Positions 40,778-49,857 are shown, counted from the stretch's first letter. The stretch is 64,000 bases of DNA from Dolosigranulum pigrum ATCC 51524 (GCF_000245815.1 NZ_JH601103.1:1327438-1391437); one strand, 5' to 3'. Notes: generated from the letters alone by a model not told the origin. Made by a program: numbers and translations.

Positions 40778-43330
40778 ATGAGTGGCAATCGATATAAAAA
40801 ATGGACATTCAAACAAATCTTAGAAGAGTTTTACTACTACTTCGATATTGTTTATCGCGTTGTAAAGTCATTACTACTAATCTTAATCGTCATCATCGCT
40901 ATCGGTGGAGCCTTCGTCGGTGGAGCCGGTCTAGGGTATTTCGTCTCATTAGTAGATAAAGAAATTCCAACAGTCGAAAAACTTAGCGAAGAAATCAATG
41001 AATACTCATCAACATCCTCAGCCTACTATGCTGATGGTACCTTAATTAGTGAACTGCGATCTGACCTTTCACGAACACCTATTGAATATGAGGATATGTC
41101 AGAACGAGTCATCCAAGCAATTATTTCAGTTGAAGATGAATATTTTTATGAACACCAAGGAATCGTGCCGAAAGCTATCTTCCGAGCATTGCTTCAAGAT
41201 ATTGTAGGAGCTTCTCAGAGTACCGGTGGATCAACCTTAACCCAACAAGTTATCAAACAACAATTATTAACCAATGAAGTGACCCACGAACGAAAAGTCA
41301 ACGAAATGTTGTTGGCCCTTCGCTTAGAAAAACACTTCTCTAAAGAAGAAATTCTGGAGTCTTACTTAAATGTCTCTCCATTTGGCCGCAATAACCGCGG
41401 TGAAAATATTGCGGGATTGTATGAGGCAGCCCACGGAATTTTTGGAGTAGAACCCGTAGATTTAAATCTACCACAAGCTGCTTTTATTGCAGGTTTGCCC
41501 CAAAGTCCAAGCCGTTACACACCGTTCACTCAAATTGGTGGCATGAAAGAAGATATTTCTGATGGATTAGCCCGAAAAGATAATGTCTTATTCAGTATGT
41601 ATCGTGAAGGGGTTATCTCAGAAGAAGAATATAACGAAGCTGTCGCTTATGACTTAGCTGCAGACTTCTTACCACGTGAAGAAATCGAAGAAACAGAAGA
41701 ACGACGCTCATATGTCTATGATATTGCTGAAAAAGAAGCACGAGACATCATTATTAATCAACTGGTTGCTCAAAGTGAGCACGAAGCTTCTGAAGTAAGT
41801 AATAATCAAGATCTCTACAATGAATTCTACGAACGAGCTGACTACTTGCTACGTTCCGATGGTCTTAAAATTACAACAACTCTCGATAAGCAAATCAATG
41901 ACCGCTTACGTCAAGTCACTAGTGATTATGTCGACTCCCTCGGTTATGAACGTGAATTAGGCTGGACGGATGAGGATGGTAATTATCAATCAGAAATTAT
42001 GCCAATTCAAACAGGATCGACCCTAGTTGAGAATGAAACCGGTCGAATATTAGCTTTCGTCGGTGGCCGTGATTATGAATATGATAATTTCAACATCGCT
42101 TTCCAGTCCCGTCGTTCAAGTGGATCAACAATTAAACCACTAGCTGTTTTTGGGCCTGCTTTAGCAGAACATATTATTACGCCAGAAACGATTATCCCTG
42201 ATACACCACACTATGTTCCAAGTGGCCAGTCAACACACGAAGTAACAAATGCTGGCGGAGTAGCAACTAATGAATGGCTTTCTGCTCGAAATTGGCTCGC
42301 TCGTTCGCAAAACATTCCGACATCGAAAATCTACATGTCTATGCTTAATCGTGGGCTTTCAGCAGAACCTTATATGCGACGTATGGGAATTGGCGAATCA
42401 GCCATTCCATCTGAAGACTTCGGTAACGCTGCAACGGCTCTTGGAGGATTACGCAACGGGATGACTGTCACTGAAATTACGGGAGCTTATGCTGCTATCG
42501 CTAATGGTGGTTACTTCAATAAACCACATGTTATCGAAAAAATTGAAAATGGTCGCGGTGAAGTCATCTATGAATTCCAACCTGAAAATGAACAAATTTG
42601 GGATGAAGCAACGAACTTCTTACTTGTTCAAATGTTAAAAGAAGTTGTCAATAGTTCATACGGAACAGGTAATTACTTGACGGGTCTACTGAACTTCAGT
42701 ACCAGCAATCTTATGTCTAAAACCGGAACATCCGATCAATATGCCGATCTCTGGTTTGTCGGATCCACACCGAAAATCTCATTCGGTAACTGGTTCGGTT
42801 ATGAAAACCAAAACTTAAAAGTCGGCTTTGACTACGGACAACAGCCACACCATCGTAGTCAAATTATGTGGGCTCGTTATATGAATGCTGTTTATGAAAT
42901 TAGACCTGATTTAGTTGCACCAGGTGAACAGTTCTACTTCCCATCTGATCAAATTACCTCAGCTAATATTGTCGCTGAAACAGGAATGCAACCGGGAACT
43001 GTTGGACTTCCTAATGGGGGAACAACTCGTGCTAGCGGTAATATTGTCTCTAGATACTTCAGTGTTCAGAATGTTCCTGGTGTAACAACCTATGACTTTG
43101 CAATTGGTGCTACTAGCCAAGAATTAGCTAATTTCTGGAGTCGGGGAAGTCAACCAGCTGCTAGAGGAAATAGTAGAAACAATAATCAGCAGCAATCAGG
43201 ATCATCAGATAACACACAAGATAATACGACAACGCCAAATGAAGGGGGTCAAACTGAAGAAGGTGGTGGCGGACCTATCCAAGACTTCTTGAACGGCCTC
43301 TTTAACCAAGAAGAAAACAATAACCAATAA
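40778..43330 (+). CDS. Class A penicillin-binding protein
   Basis: An 850-residue bifunctional peptidoglycan synthase. After a short cytoplasmic tail, one transmembrane helix (LLLILIVIIAIGGAFVGGAGLGYF, written here as residues about 30-55) is followed by a GT51 glycosyltransferase domain with SVEDEYFYEHQGI and GGSTLTQQVIKQQLL. The transpeptidase has the nucleophile motif SGSTIKP (SxxK), SQN (SxN) in LARSQNIPT and KTGTSD (KTG). The C-terminal 70 residues are a low-complexity Gly/Asn/Gln/Ser tail. ATG 40778 has GAGGG at 8 bases; the GTG at 40763 is not preferred. Closest types would be PBP1b or PBP2a of lactic acid bacteria; I do not assign a symbol. Confidence 0.93.
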   Translation: MSGNRYKKWTFKQILEEFYYYFDIVYRVVKSLLLILIVIIAIGGAFVGGAGLGYFVSLVDKEIPTVEKLSEEINEYSSTSSAYYADGTLISELRSDLSRTPIEYEDMSERVIQAIISVEDEYFYEHQGIVPKAIFRALLQDIVGASQSTGGSTLTQQVIKQQLLTNEVTHERKVNEMLLALRLEKHFSKEEILESYLNVSPFGRNNRGENIAGLYEAAHGIFGVEPVDLNLPQAAFIAGLPQSPSRYTPFTQIGGMKEDISDGLARKDNVLFSMYREGVISEEEYNEAVAYDLAADFLPREEIEETEERRSYVYDIAEKEARDIIINQLVAQSEHEASEVSNNQDLYNEFYERADYLLRSDGLKITTTLDKQINDRLRQVTSDYVDSLGYERELGWTDEDGNYQSEIMPIQTGSTLVENETGRILAFVGGRDYEYDNFNIAFQSRRSSGSTIKPLAVFGPALAEHIITPETIIPDTPHYVPSGQSTHEVTNAGGVATNEWLSARNWLARSQNIPTSKIYMSMLNRGLSAEPYMRRMGIGESAIPSEDFGNAATALGGLRNGMTVTEITGAYAAIANGGYFNKPHVIEKIENGRGEVIYEFQPENEQIWDEATNFLLVQMLKEVVNSSYGTGNYLTGLLNFSTSNLMSKTGTSDQYADLWFVGSTPKISFGNWFGYENQNLKVGFDYGQQPHHRSQIMWARYMNAVYEIRPDLVAPGEQFYFPSDQITSANIVAETGMQPGTVGLPNGGTTRASGNIVSRYFSVQNVPGVTTYDFAIGATSQELANFWSRGSQPAARGNSRNNNQQQSGSSDNTQDNTTTPNEGGQTEEGGGGPIQDFLNGLFNQEENNNQ

Positions 43331-43344
43331 ACTTATCTATGTAG

Positions 43345-43389
43345 AACCCCAGCTAATCAACATATAAATGTTGATCGGCTGGGGTTTTT
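43345..43389 (+). terminator. Terminator of the PBP gene
   Basis: AACCCCAGC, TAATCAACA and their complements form a long stem with a small internal mismatch, followed by TTTTTAT. Confidence 0.92.
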
Positions 43390-43406
43390 ATATCTATAGC
43401 CATCAT

Positions 43407-43730
43407 TTATGGCGCAGGAGAATCTTCTGACATGGGTTCTTCTGCTAATAATTGAATTTGGTGTAAACCGAATGTTTCATGTTCCTTGGCTGTACCAGGT
43501 TTAGAGCCATGAACAAAGGCTGACACCCGATTATTAACGATTGAGAGACTTGTAGTCCATAGTGCTGGAATTTCCGGTACTTCCTTGATACGGAAAGCTT
43601 GCCATTCTTTGAAGGCCTCTGTTCGGAAAGCATCATCAAAGGCTTCATCTGATTGAATCTTATCGAGAAGTGCCGTATGTTCTTCTGTTGCATAACGTGG
43701 GTAATTAAACGCGGAGTTCGGAGCATGCCC
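43407..43730 (-). pseudogene. C-terminal remnant of an oligopeptide-binding lipoprotein (OppA)
   Basis: One minus-strand frame reads FNYPRYATEEHTALLDKIQS, then EAFKEWQAFRIKEVPEIPAL and SLSIVNNRVSAFV, to TAA at 43409-43407. This is the C-terminal quarter (107 codons) of an OppA-type solute-binding protein. Nothing of the signal peptide or first 400 or so residues is present. An AGGAGG-like site and ATG lie at about 43733-43750 but open into another frame that is a shadow of this one. A promoter with an intact ribosome binding site lies about 250 bases upstream, perhaps the original oppA promoter. Thus a large internal deletion is likely. Confidence 0.78.
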
Positions 43731-43970
43731 AGAACATTATATTTCCTCCTTAAGCCTGTCCTTTTCCCCAACAGCTACTGTGCTCTCAGTTGCAAATCAC
43801 CACTTTCTCTGTTTGATTATTTCCAATGTTAAATTTTGAGCATTAATATAAAAATATAAGAGAACATACTATTATTTTATATTTAACCGCTTACAATTAA
43901 TGGTGAAATAAATTCATATAATCGACTGCTTATTAACAGTATAATTAATAACATTGGAAAAGTTCTTATT

Positions 43971-44029
43971 GCCACCTCCTTCTTTTCTCCAATGTTATCA
44001 GTTATATTATAATTTTGCAAGCGTTTTAT
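43971..44029 (-). promoter_or_regulatory. Orphan promoter with cre site and ribosome binding site
   Basis: On the minus strand TTGCAA (44020-44015), 17 bases, TAACAT (43997-43992), then AGAAGGAGGTGGC (about 43985-43973) with no suitable start codon at the right distance. ATAAAACGCTTGCA (44029-44016) matches the CcpA operator consensus at 12 of 14 positions and overlaps the -35. It sits just after ccpA and before the oppA remnant; nothing is seen in 43751-43970. Confidence 0.55.
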
Positions 44030-44045
44030 TTATTTGGGTTAAATT

Positions 44046-45050
44046 TTATTTTGTCGTTCCTTTATTATCAATGTGGTACGGCAAGACGACATGCTTATCA
44101 CTAATATCATCTTCTTTGTTCATCAATTTAGTCAAGAGACGCATCGCTACGGCACCGATATCATATAACGGCTGAACAACCGTTGATAATTCTGGACGAG
44201 AAAGTTTAGCTAATTTTGAGTTGTTTGATGTAACAATTTCAAAATCTTCTGGTACTTTAAGTCCGTTATTAATCGCAACATTCAAGAAGCCAACTGCTAA
44301 TTCATCATCAGAGAAAACAGCTGCCGTCGCGTCAAGATTAGCTAGTCGATCATAGACAGCTTGTCCATTTTTGTATGAGTTTGCTTCCTGGATCACATAA
44401 TCTTCGTTGTAGGTTAAGCCATTTTCTTCTAAGGCTTCCCGGTAAGCTGCTAGACGTAAGGCATCATTGACATTTTCCTCATCTGATTTGTAGACAAAGG
44501 CAATATTTTTGTTCCCATTTTTAACCAGTAAGTCCACACTTTGTTTTAAAGCTTTTCCGTAATCAATATTGACACTAGCTAGTTCTTTTTGTGGATCAAC
44601 AGTTCCAGCCAAGACAACTGGTGTGCGCGAGCGTTCGAATTCATCTCTAAGCTCATCGGTAATTTTTGTTCCCATATAAATAACACCATCGACTTGCTTA
44701 GCCAATAAGGTGTTCAGGACTTTTACTTCTTTTTGTTCGTTCTCATCGGAGTTTGCTAGGATGATGTTATATTTGTACATCGTTGCAATATCATCAATTC
44801 CCCGTGCGAGAGCTGAATAATACAAGTTAGTGACGTCAGGAATAAGTACCCCTACTGTTGTTGTTTTCTTACTTGCTAATCCTCTCGCTACTGCATTTGG
44901 ACGGTAATTCAATTCATCAATCACAGCAAAAACTTTCTTACGAGTGGATGGTTTTACATTTGGATTGCCATTTACGACTCGTGAAACAGTAGCCATCGAT
45001 ACGCCAGCTTCACGTGCAACATCATAAATCGTTACAGTTTGTTTTTCCAT
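44046..45050 (-). CDS. ccpA: Catabolite control protein A
   Basis: A 334-residue LacI/GalR-family regulator, the master carbon catabolite regulator acting with HPr(Ser-P). The N-terminal helix-turn-helix is TIYDVAREAGVSMATVSRVV with the hinge RPNAVARGLASKKTTTVGV; the periplasmic-binding-like core follows (IPDVTNLYYSALARGI, AAVFSDDELAVGFLN). MEKQTVTIYDVA is a typical CcpA start, and the divergent pepQ neighbour is conserved in Lactobacillales. Promoter TTGAAA-17-TAAATT (45115-45087). A cre-like inverted repeat lies in the shared promoter region (45145-45159), suggesting autoregulation. Confidence 0.95.
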   Translation of the reverse strand: MEKQTVTIYDVAREAGVSMATVSRVVNGNPNVKPSTRKKVFAVIDELNYRPNAVARGLASKKTTTVGVLIPDVTNLYYSALARGIDDIATMYKYNIILANSDENEQKEVKVLNTLLAKQVDGVIYMGTKITDELRDEFERSRTPVVLAGTVDPQKELASVNIDYGKALKQSVDLLVKNGNKNIAFVYKSDEENVNDALRLAAYREALEENGLTYNEDYVIQEANSYKNGQAVYDRLANLDATAAVFSDDELAVGFLNVAINNGLKVPEDFEIVTSNNSKLAKLSRPELSTVVQPLYDIGAVAMRLLTKLMNKEDDISDKHVVLPYHIDNKGTTK

Positions 45051-45086
45051 AACATATTCCTCAATTCTATAATTTATTATGCTCCT

Positions 45087-45115
45087 AATTTAACAGATAA
45101 TGAAAGAGATTTCAA
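45087..45115 (-). promoter_or_regulatory. Promoter of ccpA
   Basis: TTGAAA (45115-45110), 17 bases, TAAATT (45092-45087) on the minus strand, about 37 bases before the ATG. Confidence 0.7.
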
Positions 45116-45144
45116 CACTTTTTGTTTAAAAATGAAAAATTTTT

Positions 45145-45159
45145 CAGAAACCGTTTCAG
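45145..45159. promoter_or_regulatory. cre-like inverted repeat between ccpA and pepQ
   Basis: CAGAAACCGTTTCAG has perfectly complementary GAAAC/GTTTC arms and the central CG of CcpA operators, but differs from the strict consensus at three or four positions. Its place in the divergent ccpA/pepQ region, where cre sites are known in related bacteria, supports it. Confidence 0.45.
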
Positions 45160-45222
45160 TTTTCTTCACTTCTCTGCCTCTTTCATGATACAATAGATTC
45201 AATACGAAAGTGAGTTGATAAA

Positions 45223-46320
45223 ATGACCCCACTAAAAACATTACAAGACCATTTATTGAACGAAAAAATTGATCTAGCTATTATTAATAATCCTGCTTCA
45301 ATTGCCTATTTTACAGGCTTTATAAGTGAACCACATGAGCGGATTTTCTTATTATTTGTCACACCAGAAGATAGCTATCTGTTCACTCCTATGCTGGATA
45401 AAGCTGAAGCTCAAGCTGCAAGTGGATTGAGCGTATATGGATATGAAGATGCGGATGATCCATGGCAAGTAATTGATAAAACAATTTTGTCTTCATTAAA
45501 CCCACTTAAAACAGTTGCTATCCAAGAAGATTCACTGACCGTTGCATGGTTTCATGCCTTAACTCCTTTCCTCAATGAGGCAAACTTAACGGACATAAGC
45601 AACACCTTAGATCAGATTAAACGCTTAAAAACGTCAGAAGAAGTTCAAAAATTACATGAATCTGGTCAGCTGGCTGATGAAGCAATTAAGGTCGGTGTTG
45701 AGAGCCTACGAGTGGGTATTAGCGAAGAAGAAGTCGTTGCTATCATTGAATTCGAAATGAAAAAACGTGGCGTATCAAAAATGAGCTTTCCGACTATGGT
45801 TTTATTCGGTGATCATGCCGCTAGCCCACACGGTACTCCCGGCAAGCGTCAACTCCAACCTAATGAGCTAGTCTTATTTGATCTAGGTGTGATCTACAAT
45901 GGATATGCCAGTGATATGACACGAACGGTTTGTTTCGGCGATGTATCGGACGAAATCAAGTCTATCTATCAAATTGTTTTAGAAGCGCAAGAAACCGCTC
46001 AGAAGTCAGCCTCACCCGGCATGACAGCGCATGAATTGGATCAAATTGCACGAGATATTATCGAAGAAGCCGGTTACGGTGAATACTTCATGCACCGCCT
46101 AGGTCATGGTATCGGTCAAAGTGTCCATGAATATCCCAACATTCGTCCGGGCAATGATTTACCATTGGATGAGGATATGTGCTTCTCCATTGAACCAGGG
46201 ATCTATATTCCTGATTACGTCGGGATTCGGATAGAAGACTGTGTACACTTAACTGACCATGGCGCTGAGTCTTTCACCCATCATCCTAAAGAACTTCAGA
46301 TCATCCCTATCAAAAATTAA
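45223..46320 (+). CDS. pepQ: Xaa-Pro dipeptidase
   Basis: A 365-residue M24B metallopeptidase hydrolysing Xaa-Pro dipeptides. The creatinase-like N-terminal domain (to about residue 125) is followed by the catalytic domain with metal ligands in FDLGVIYNGYASDMTRT, HRLGHGIGQSVHE, FSIEPGIY and RIEDCV. It is divergent from ccpA, as in other lactic acid bacteria. A TGATACAAT extended -10 lies upstream. A bidirectional terminator separates it from ytxH. Confidence 0.94.
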   Translation: MTPLKTLQDHLLNEKIDLAIINNPASIAYFTGFISEPHERIFLLFVTPEDSYLFTPMLDKAEAQAASGLSVYGYEDADDPWQVIDKTILSSLNPLKTVAIQEDSLTVAWFHALTPFLNEANLTDISNTLDQIKRLKTSEEVQKLHESGQLADEAIKVGVESLRVGISEEEVVAIIEFEMKKRGVSKMSFPTMVLFGDHAASPHGTPGKRQLQPNELVLFDLGVIYNGYASDMTRTVCFGDVSDEIKSIYQIVLEAQETAQKSASPGMTAHELDQIARDIIEEAGYGEYFMHRLGHGIGQSVHEYPNIRPGNDLPLDEDMCFSIEPGIYIPDYVGIRIEDCVHLTDHGAESFTHHPKELQIIPIKN

Positions 46321-46356
46321 CTAATACCCAAAATTAATTTATAAATCTTTCAATAT

Positions 46357-46400
46357 AAAAGCTCTCAGCCGGTGCAATAGGCACTTAACTGAGAGCTTTT
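46357..46400. terminator. Bidirectional terminator between pepQ and ytxH
   Basis: AAAAGCTCTCAG and CTGAGAGCTTTT form a 12-bp perfect outer stem, with an inner GGTGC/GCAC stem. U tracts occur on both sides. Confidence 0.88.
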
Positions 46401-46417
46401 ATAACATTTAACTTGAT

Positions 46418-46765
46418 TTATTTTTTAACAGAATCTTTCAAGTTTTCTGCTGTGTCTTTAACAGAGTCTTTAACCTCATTGAAGTTTTTTTCTGCTTTTT
46501 TCGCACCTTTTTCAACACTATCTTTTGCTTTATCGAATGAATCTTGTGCTTTGTCTGCAGCTTTTTGACCCGCTTCTTCTGCTTGGTCTTTTAATTTTTC
46601 ACCTTGTTTTTTCGCTTCTTGTGCCAAGTCATCTGCTTGGTTAGCGATGTCGCCACGCAATTCTTCACCTGATTTAGGTGCAAATAAGAGAGCTGTCACT
46701 CCTGCAACAACGCCACCCACTAATGTTCCTGCTAAAAATCCTGATGCAAAATCTTTTTCGCTCAT
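46418..46765 (-). CDS. ytxH: YtxH-domain protein
   Basis: A 115-residue protein with an N-terminal transmembrane helix of the YtxH type (ASGFLAGTLVGGVVAGVTALLFAPKSGEELR), followed by a Lys/Glu/Ala-rich helical tail with 11-residue-like repeats (AGQKAADKAQDSFDKAKDSV), LEA-like. Start ATG 46765 with AAGG 9 bases upstream. It is downstream of the DUF948 gene in an operon. In Bacillus ytxG-ytxH are general stress genes next to ccpA, as here. Molecular function unknown. Confidence 0.88.
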   Translation of the reverse strand: MSEKDFASGFLAGTLVGGVVAGVTALLFAPKSGEELRGDIANQADDLAQEAKKQGEKLKDQAEEAGQKAADKAQDSFDKAKDSVEKGAKKAEKNFNEVKDSVKDTAENLKDSVKK

Positions 46766-46796
46766 TTGAAACATCCTTTCCTAATTATGTTAGTAT

Positions 46797-47150
46797 TTAT
46801 CTTCTTGTATTCTTTCCTGCTATACTTTTTGTTAGACGGACTGTCTTCTCATTCAAGCCAGATACTGACTCTCCTAAGTCGCCAACCGCTTTAAACAATG
46901 GATCAGTTGAGCCCAGCTTATTATTGACATCATCAAGTGTTGTGTTTGTTTTGTTTAACAATCCTTCCACTTCGATCAATAAATGGTCAGCATCTTTTGT
47001 AATTGTATTCAAGCTTGTATTTACCTCTTCGATCGTTGTGTTCAATTCTGTTACAACACCCGTCACTTTCAACAGTAAATAGCATAATACAAAAGCAATT
47101 AGTGCAAATGCTACTGCTGCAATTAAAGCAGCAATTTCTCCTCCTGTCAT
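46797..47150 (-). CDS. ytxG: DUF948 (YtxG-like) protein
   Basis: A 117-residue protein with one N-terminal transmembrane helix (IAALIAAVAFALIAFVLCYLLL) and a long coiled-coil with regularly spaced Asn/Thr/Leu residues (TELNTTIEEVNTSLNTI; LNKTNTTLDDVNNKLG), the DUF948 hallmark. AGAGGG lies 6 bases before the ATG. An extended -10 (TGATATAAT) lies upstream near 47195. It heads the ytxG-ytxH operon. Probably a membrane-anchored stress-related protein. Confidence 0.87.
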   Translation of the reverse strand: MTGGEIAALIAAVAFALIAFVLCYLLLKVTGVVTELNTTIEEVNTSLNTITKDADHLLIEVEGLLNKTNTTLDDVNNKLGSTDPLFKAVGDLGESVSGLNEKTVRLTKSIAGKNTRR

Positions 47151-47288
47151 ATATATCCCTCTCTCTCTAAATTATCTAACCTAAGAATACCATTATATCA
47201 GCCCAAACACAAATATTTTAAGCTATTTTTACTATAAATTTTAAATTTATTGCTTTAAATCATTAACTAAAAAATTCCTAGTACTCAT

Positions 47289-47317
47289 CTGACATTCTAT
47301 ATCAACTATGATATAAT
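47289..47317 (+). promoter_or_regulatory. Promoter of mscS
   Basis: CTGACA (47289-47294), 17 bases, TATAAT (47312-47317), giving a leader of about 65 bases. Confidence 0.65.
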
Positions 47318-47388
47318 ATGATAGCATTTGTCGTTGTGACTAGCAGTAAGACGATAAATAAACAATTAAAATAGAAGGAGTGATATAG

Positions 47389-48276
47389 ATGAACGGAAAT
47401 TCATCTGAAACATTAGAAGGTAATATTCAAGAACAGACAAATATTTTAATTGAATACTGGAATAATATTGATTGGCAGCATATTTTCTTCTCAACCGTCA
47501 TCGGTATTATCCAGATTATTATTGTATTGATCTTATATTTACTTGCTAAGAAGATAGGTAATCGTCTCATTAAAGGGAGCTTTAATCGGCAAAAAAATCG
47601 GGCAGAAAATCCTGTACGGGTCAATACAGTTGAACGCATTATTGTCAATATTTATAATGCTGTACTGGTATTCTTAGCCATGTTTAGTGTGTTAGAAATT
47701 ATTGGTGTTCCTGTTGGCTCACTGATTGCCGGGGCCGGAGTAATTGGTTTAGCCTTCTCACTAGGGGCACAAGATTTTGTGTCTGATATTGTTAATGGCT
47801 TTATGATTATGATGGAAGGTCAGATTGATATTGGTGATCAAGTTGTCATTGATGGTACATGGGGAACCGTTGCTGATACGAACTTAAAAACCACACAAGT
47901 AAAAGGATTCGACGGCTCTATTTACTACATCCCTAACCGAAAGATTGAAATGATTTGTAACCGTTCAAAAGGAAATATGCGGGCTGATGTGCATATTAGA
48001 CTCTTCCCGGATACAGATACGGAAAAAGTACGTTCAATTATTCGACAAGTTAATAAAGAAAAATTCCCAGATTATCCAACCATTGTGGGAGAACCTAATA
48101 TTATTGTTCACCCAATGGAAAATGGGCAAGCTTCCTTGCGGGTTGACATCTTCACCAAGCCTGGTCATGAATGGAATATTCAGTGGGATTTCTTTGAATA
48201 TTACATCTCACGCCTTTCTCAAGAAGGCATTAAACTTCCGGCAAACACTTTGGATATAACGCCTCGCGCAAAATAA
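47389..48276 (+). CDS. Small-conductance mechanosensitive channel (MscS family)
   Basis: A 295-residue channel opened by membrane tension during hypo-osmotic shock. Three N-terminal helices: about residues 30-52, 85-108 (VLVFLAMFSVLEIIGV) and the pore helix with the Gly/Ala pattern SLIAGAGVIGLAFSLGAQDF. The beta domain follows (GDQVVIDGTWGTVADTNLKTT and IPNRKI), then the cytoplasmic alpha/beta cage. The size and short N-terminus resemble YkuT-type proteins. AAGGAG lies 8 bases before the ATG; a strong terminator follows. Confidence 0.93.
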   Translation: MNGNSSETLEGNIQEQTNILIEYWNNIDWQHIFFSTVIGIIQIIIVLILYLLAKKIGNRLIKGSFNRQKNRAENPVRVNTVERIIVNIYNAVLVFLAMFSVLEIIGVPVGSLIAGAGVIGLAFSLGAQDFVSDIVNGFMIMMEGQIDIGDQVVIDGTWGTVADTNLKTTQVKGFDGSIYYIPNRKIEMICNRSKGNMRADVHIRLFPDTDTEKVRSIIRQVNKEKFPDYPTIVGEPNIIVHPMENGQASLRVDIFTKPGHEWNIQWDFFEYYISRLSQEGIKLPANTLDITPRAK

Positions 48277-48281
48277 ATTTT

Positions 48282-48332
48282 AACTTTCATTCTATTCTAG
48301 TCACAAATCGCTAGATAGAATGAAAGTTTTTT
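48282..48332 (+). terminator. Terminator of mscS
   Basis: AACTTTCATTCTAT with CTAG, and CTAGATAGAATGAAAGTT, form an 18-bp stem with one bulge, followed by TTTTTTAG. The stretch 48333-48482 shows nothing. Confidence 0.92.
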
Positions 48333-48482
48333 AGTTTAAACTCACTTTTTCAGTTTTTGATAAACCGTTAGCTGAGAAGAAATATGACGAAACTATCTAA
48401 AAATCTCCAGATAATAATAGAGATAGACACTAACTTTGAAGCCCAAACAGATGTAAGGTCGATCTTCTGCTAATAGTTCATC

Positions 48483-48515
48483 AAAAAAAGATAGCCTCAA
48501 GAAATGAGACTATCT
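48483..48515 (-). terminator. Terminator of the CNNM/CorC gene
   Basis: On the minus strand AGATAGTCTCA and TGAGGCTATCT form a stem with a small mismatch and a short loop, followed by seven T. Confidence 0.88.
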
Positions 48516-48523
48516 TCTCCGTG

Positions 48524-49810
48524 CTATAATTTGTGCTCCTCTTCAGTTAAGTGCACACGTTTTACTTGAACTTTATTCACCCGTCGCTGTTTTACACCGG
48601 TTGCTTTAAAGGTAAAATGATCGTAAATAAATGTGTCACCTTCTTCCGGTACCCGCTCGAGTTGTTCAATCATGAACCCACTCACAGTACTTGAAATCCA
48701 ATCATCAGCAGGTACGATCCCTAATAATTCACACAACTTATGCAGTGAATACGTTCCTTTCACTTCATAAAGCTGATTTTCTTCCACAATCGTTATTTCA
48801 TCTTCAATAATATCAGTCTCATCCCATATTTCACCGACCAATTCTTCCAAGGTATCTTCCATAGTCACAATTCCTAACATACCTCCGTGTTCATCAACTA
48901 CCACAGCCATATGTCGTTTTTTGCGTTGCATCATTTGGAGTAAATCAAACACTTTCATCACAGGTGGCACAAAGTCAACTTCTGATATCAAATGAACGAT
49001 AGACGGTACGCGAAGCTTTCCTTTAGCTTTTGCTCGCTGGTAACGGTGGAAGTCCTTCTGGTGTAGTATTCCCACTGTGTGATCAATTGATTCTTCATAG
49101 ACGATTAACCGTGAATGGGCTGATTTTTCGAATGCCTCTTCCATCTCTTCATCGGTCGCATCAATATCGACCCCGTTCACATCAACGCGTGGTGTTAAAA
49201 TAGTCCCCACTTCGACATCATCGAATTCAATCGCTGCCTTCACTAATGAGTGCTCTTCCGCTTCAATACTCCCCTCAGAACGTGCTTCATCGACAAATGA
49301 CAGTAACTCTGCCTCACTAATTGAATTCACCTTCTCAATTGGGACGAGACGATTAATCATATCTTGCCATAACGTCGCCAACCAAATGAGGGGTTTAAAC
49401 AAAATAATAACGACACTTAAAATCGAAGCCCCAAACATCGCAATCTGCTTAGACAACAATTTGGCAACCAACTTTGGTGTGACTTCAGCTAAGAATAATA
49501 ATAAGATTGTCGTCACAATCGTTGAAACCATGGCCCCATAATCAGGCATCAAGCGAACAAAAAATAACGTCGCAATTGCTGAACAAGCAATGTTAGCAAT
49601 ATTATTGCCAATCAGAATAGCGGTAAGTAATGCATTGTAGTCTTGTTTTAGCTGTAACGTTTTTTCAGCTTTTTTATTGCCATTCTTCGCTTCTGTCTTC
49701 AATTTCACTTCACTAACGGAAGTAAAAGCTGTCTCGCTAGCTGCAAAAAAAGCCGACATGAGTACAAAGATAACAAACAAAATCAAGCTACTTATTTGAC
49801 TAGAGTCCAT
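48524..49810 (-). CDS. CNNM/CorC (hemolysin C-like) membrane transporter
   Basis: A 428-residue protein. The N-terminal CNNM/DUF21 domain (residues about 1-190, FVIFVLMSAFFAASETAFTSV, several helices) is followed by a CBS pair (TPRVDVNGVDI... and MLGIVTMEDTLEELVGEIWDE) and a C-terminal CorC_HlyC domain. The family is linked to Mg2+ or Co2+ transport. The frame is open to ATG 49846, but a TATAAT -10 (49854-49849) puts transcription start after that codon; ATG 49810, with GAGGGAGAG about 10 bases upstream, is preferred. Confidence 0.9.
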   Translation of the reverse strand: MDSSQISSLILFVIFVLMSAFFAASETAFTSVSEVKLKTEAKNGNKKAEKTLQLKQDYNALLTAILIGNNIANIACSAIATLFFVRLMPDYGAMVSTIVTTILLLFLAEVTPKLVAKLLSKQIAMFGASILSVVIILFKPLIWLATLWQDMINRLVPIEKVNSISEAELLSFVDEARSEGSIEAEEHSLVKAAIEFDDVEVGTILTPRVDVNGVDIDATDEEMEEAFEKSAHSRLIVYEESIDHTVGILHQKDFHRYQRAKAKGKLRVPSIVHLISEVDFVPPVMKVFDLLQMMQRKKRHMAVVVDEHGGMLGIVTMEDTLEELVGEIWDETDIIEDEITIVEENQLYEVKGTYSLHKLCELLGIVPADDWISSTVSGFMIEQLERVPEEGDTFIYDHFTFKATGVKQRRVNKVQVKRVHLTEEEHKL

Positions 49811-49848
49811 TCTTGGACAACTCTCCCTCTGTTCATAATCTACCATTC

Positions 49849-49857
49849 ATTATACCA
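49849..49857 (-). promoter_or_regulatory. Extended -10 promoter of the CNNM/CorC gene
   Basis: TGGTATAAT on the minus strand. It overlaps the upstream in-frame ATG and so decides the start at 49810. Confidence 0.6.

Noticed and set aside
43445..43771. 108-codon open frame on the minus strand
   Set aside because: It is a shadow: an overlapping frame of the same strand clearly encodes the C-terminus of an OppA-type protein.
47283..47317. TACTCATC before the mscS -10, resembling the end of the regulon box
   Set aside because: The ATTGCC half does not match at the right distance and the spacing to the -10 is 22, not 20.
49749..49775. CATGAGTA inside the CNNM/CorC gene
   Set aside because: Coding sequence with no match to the rest of the box.
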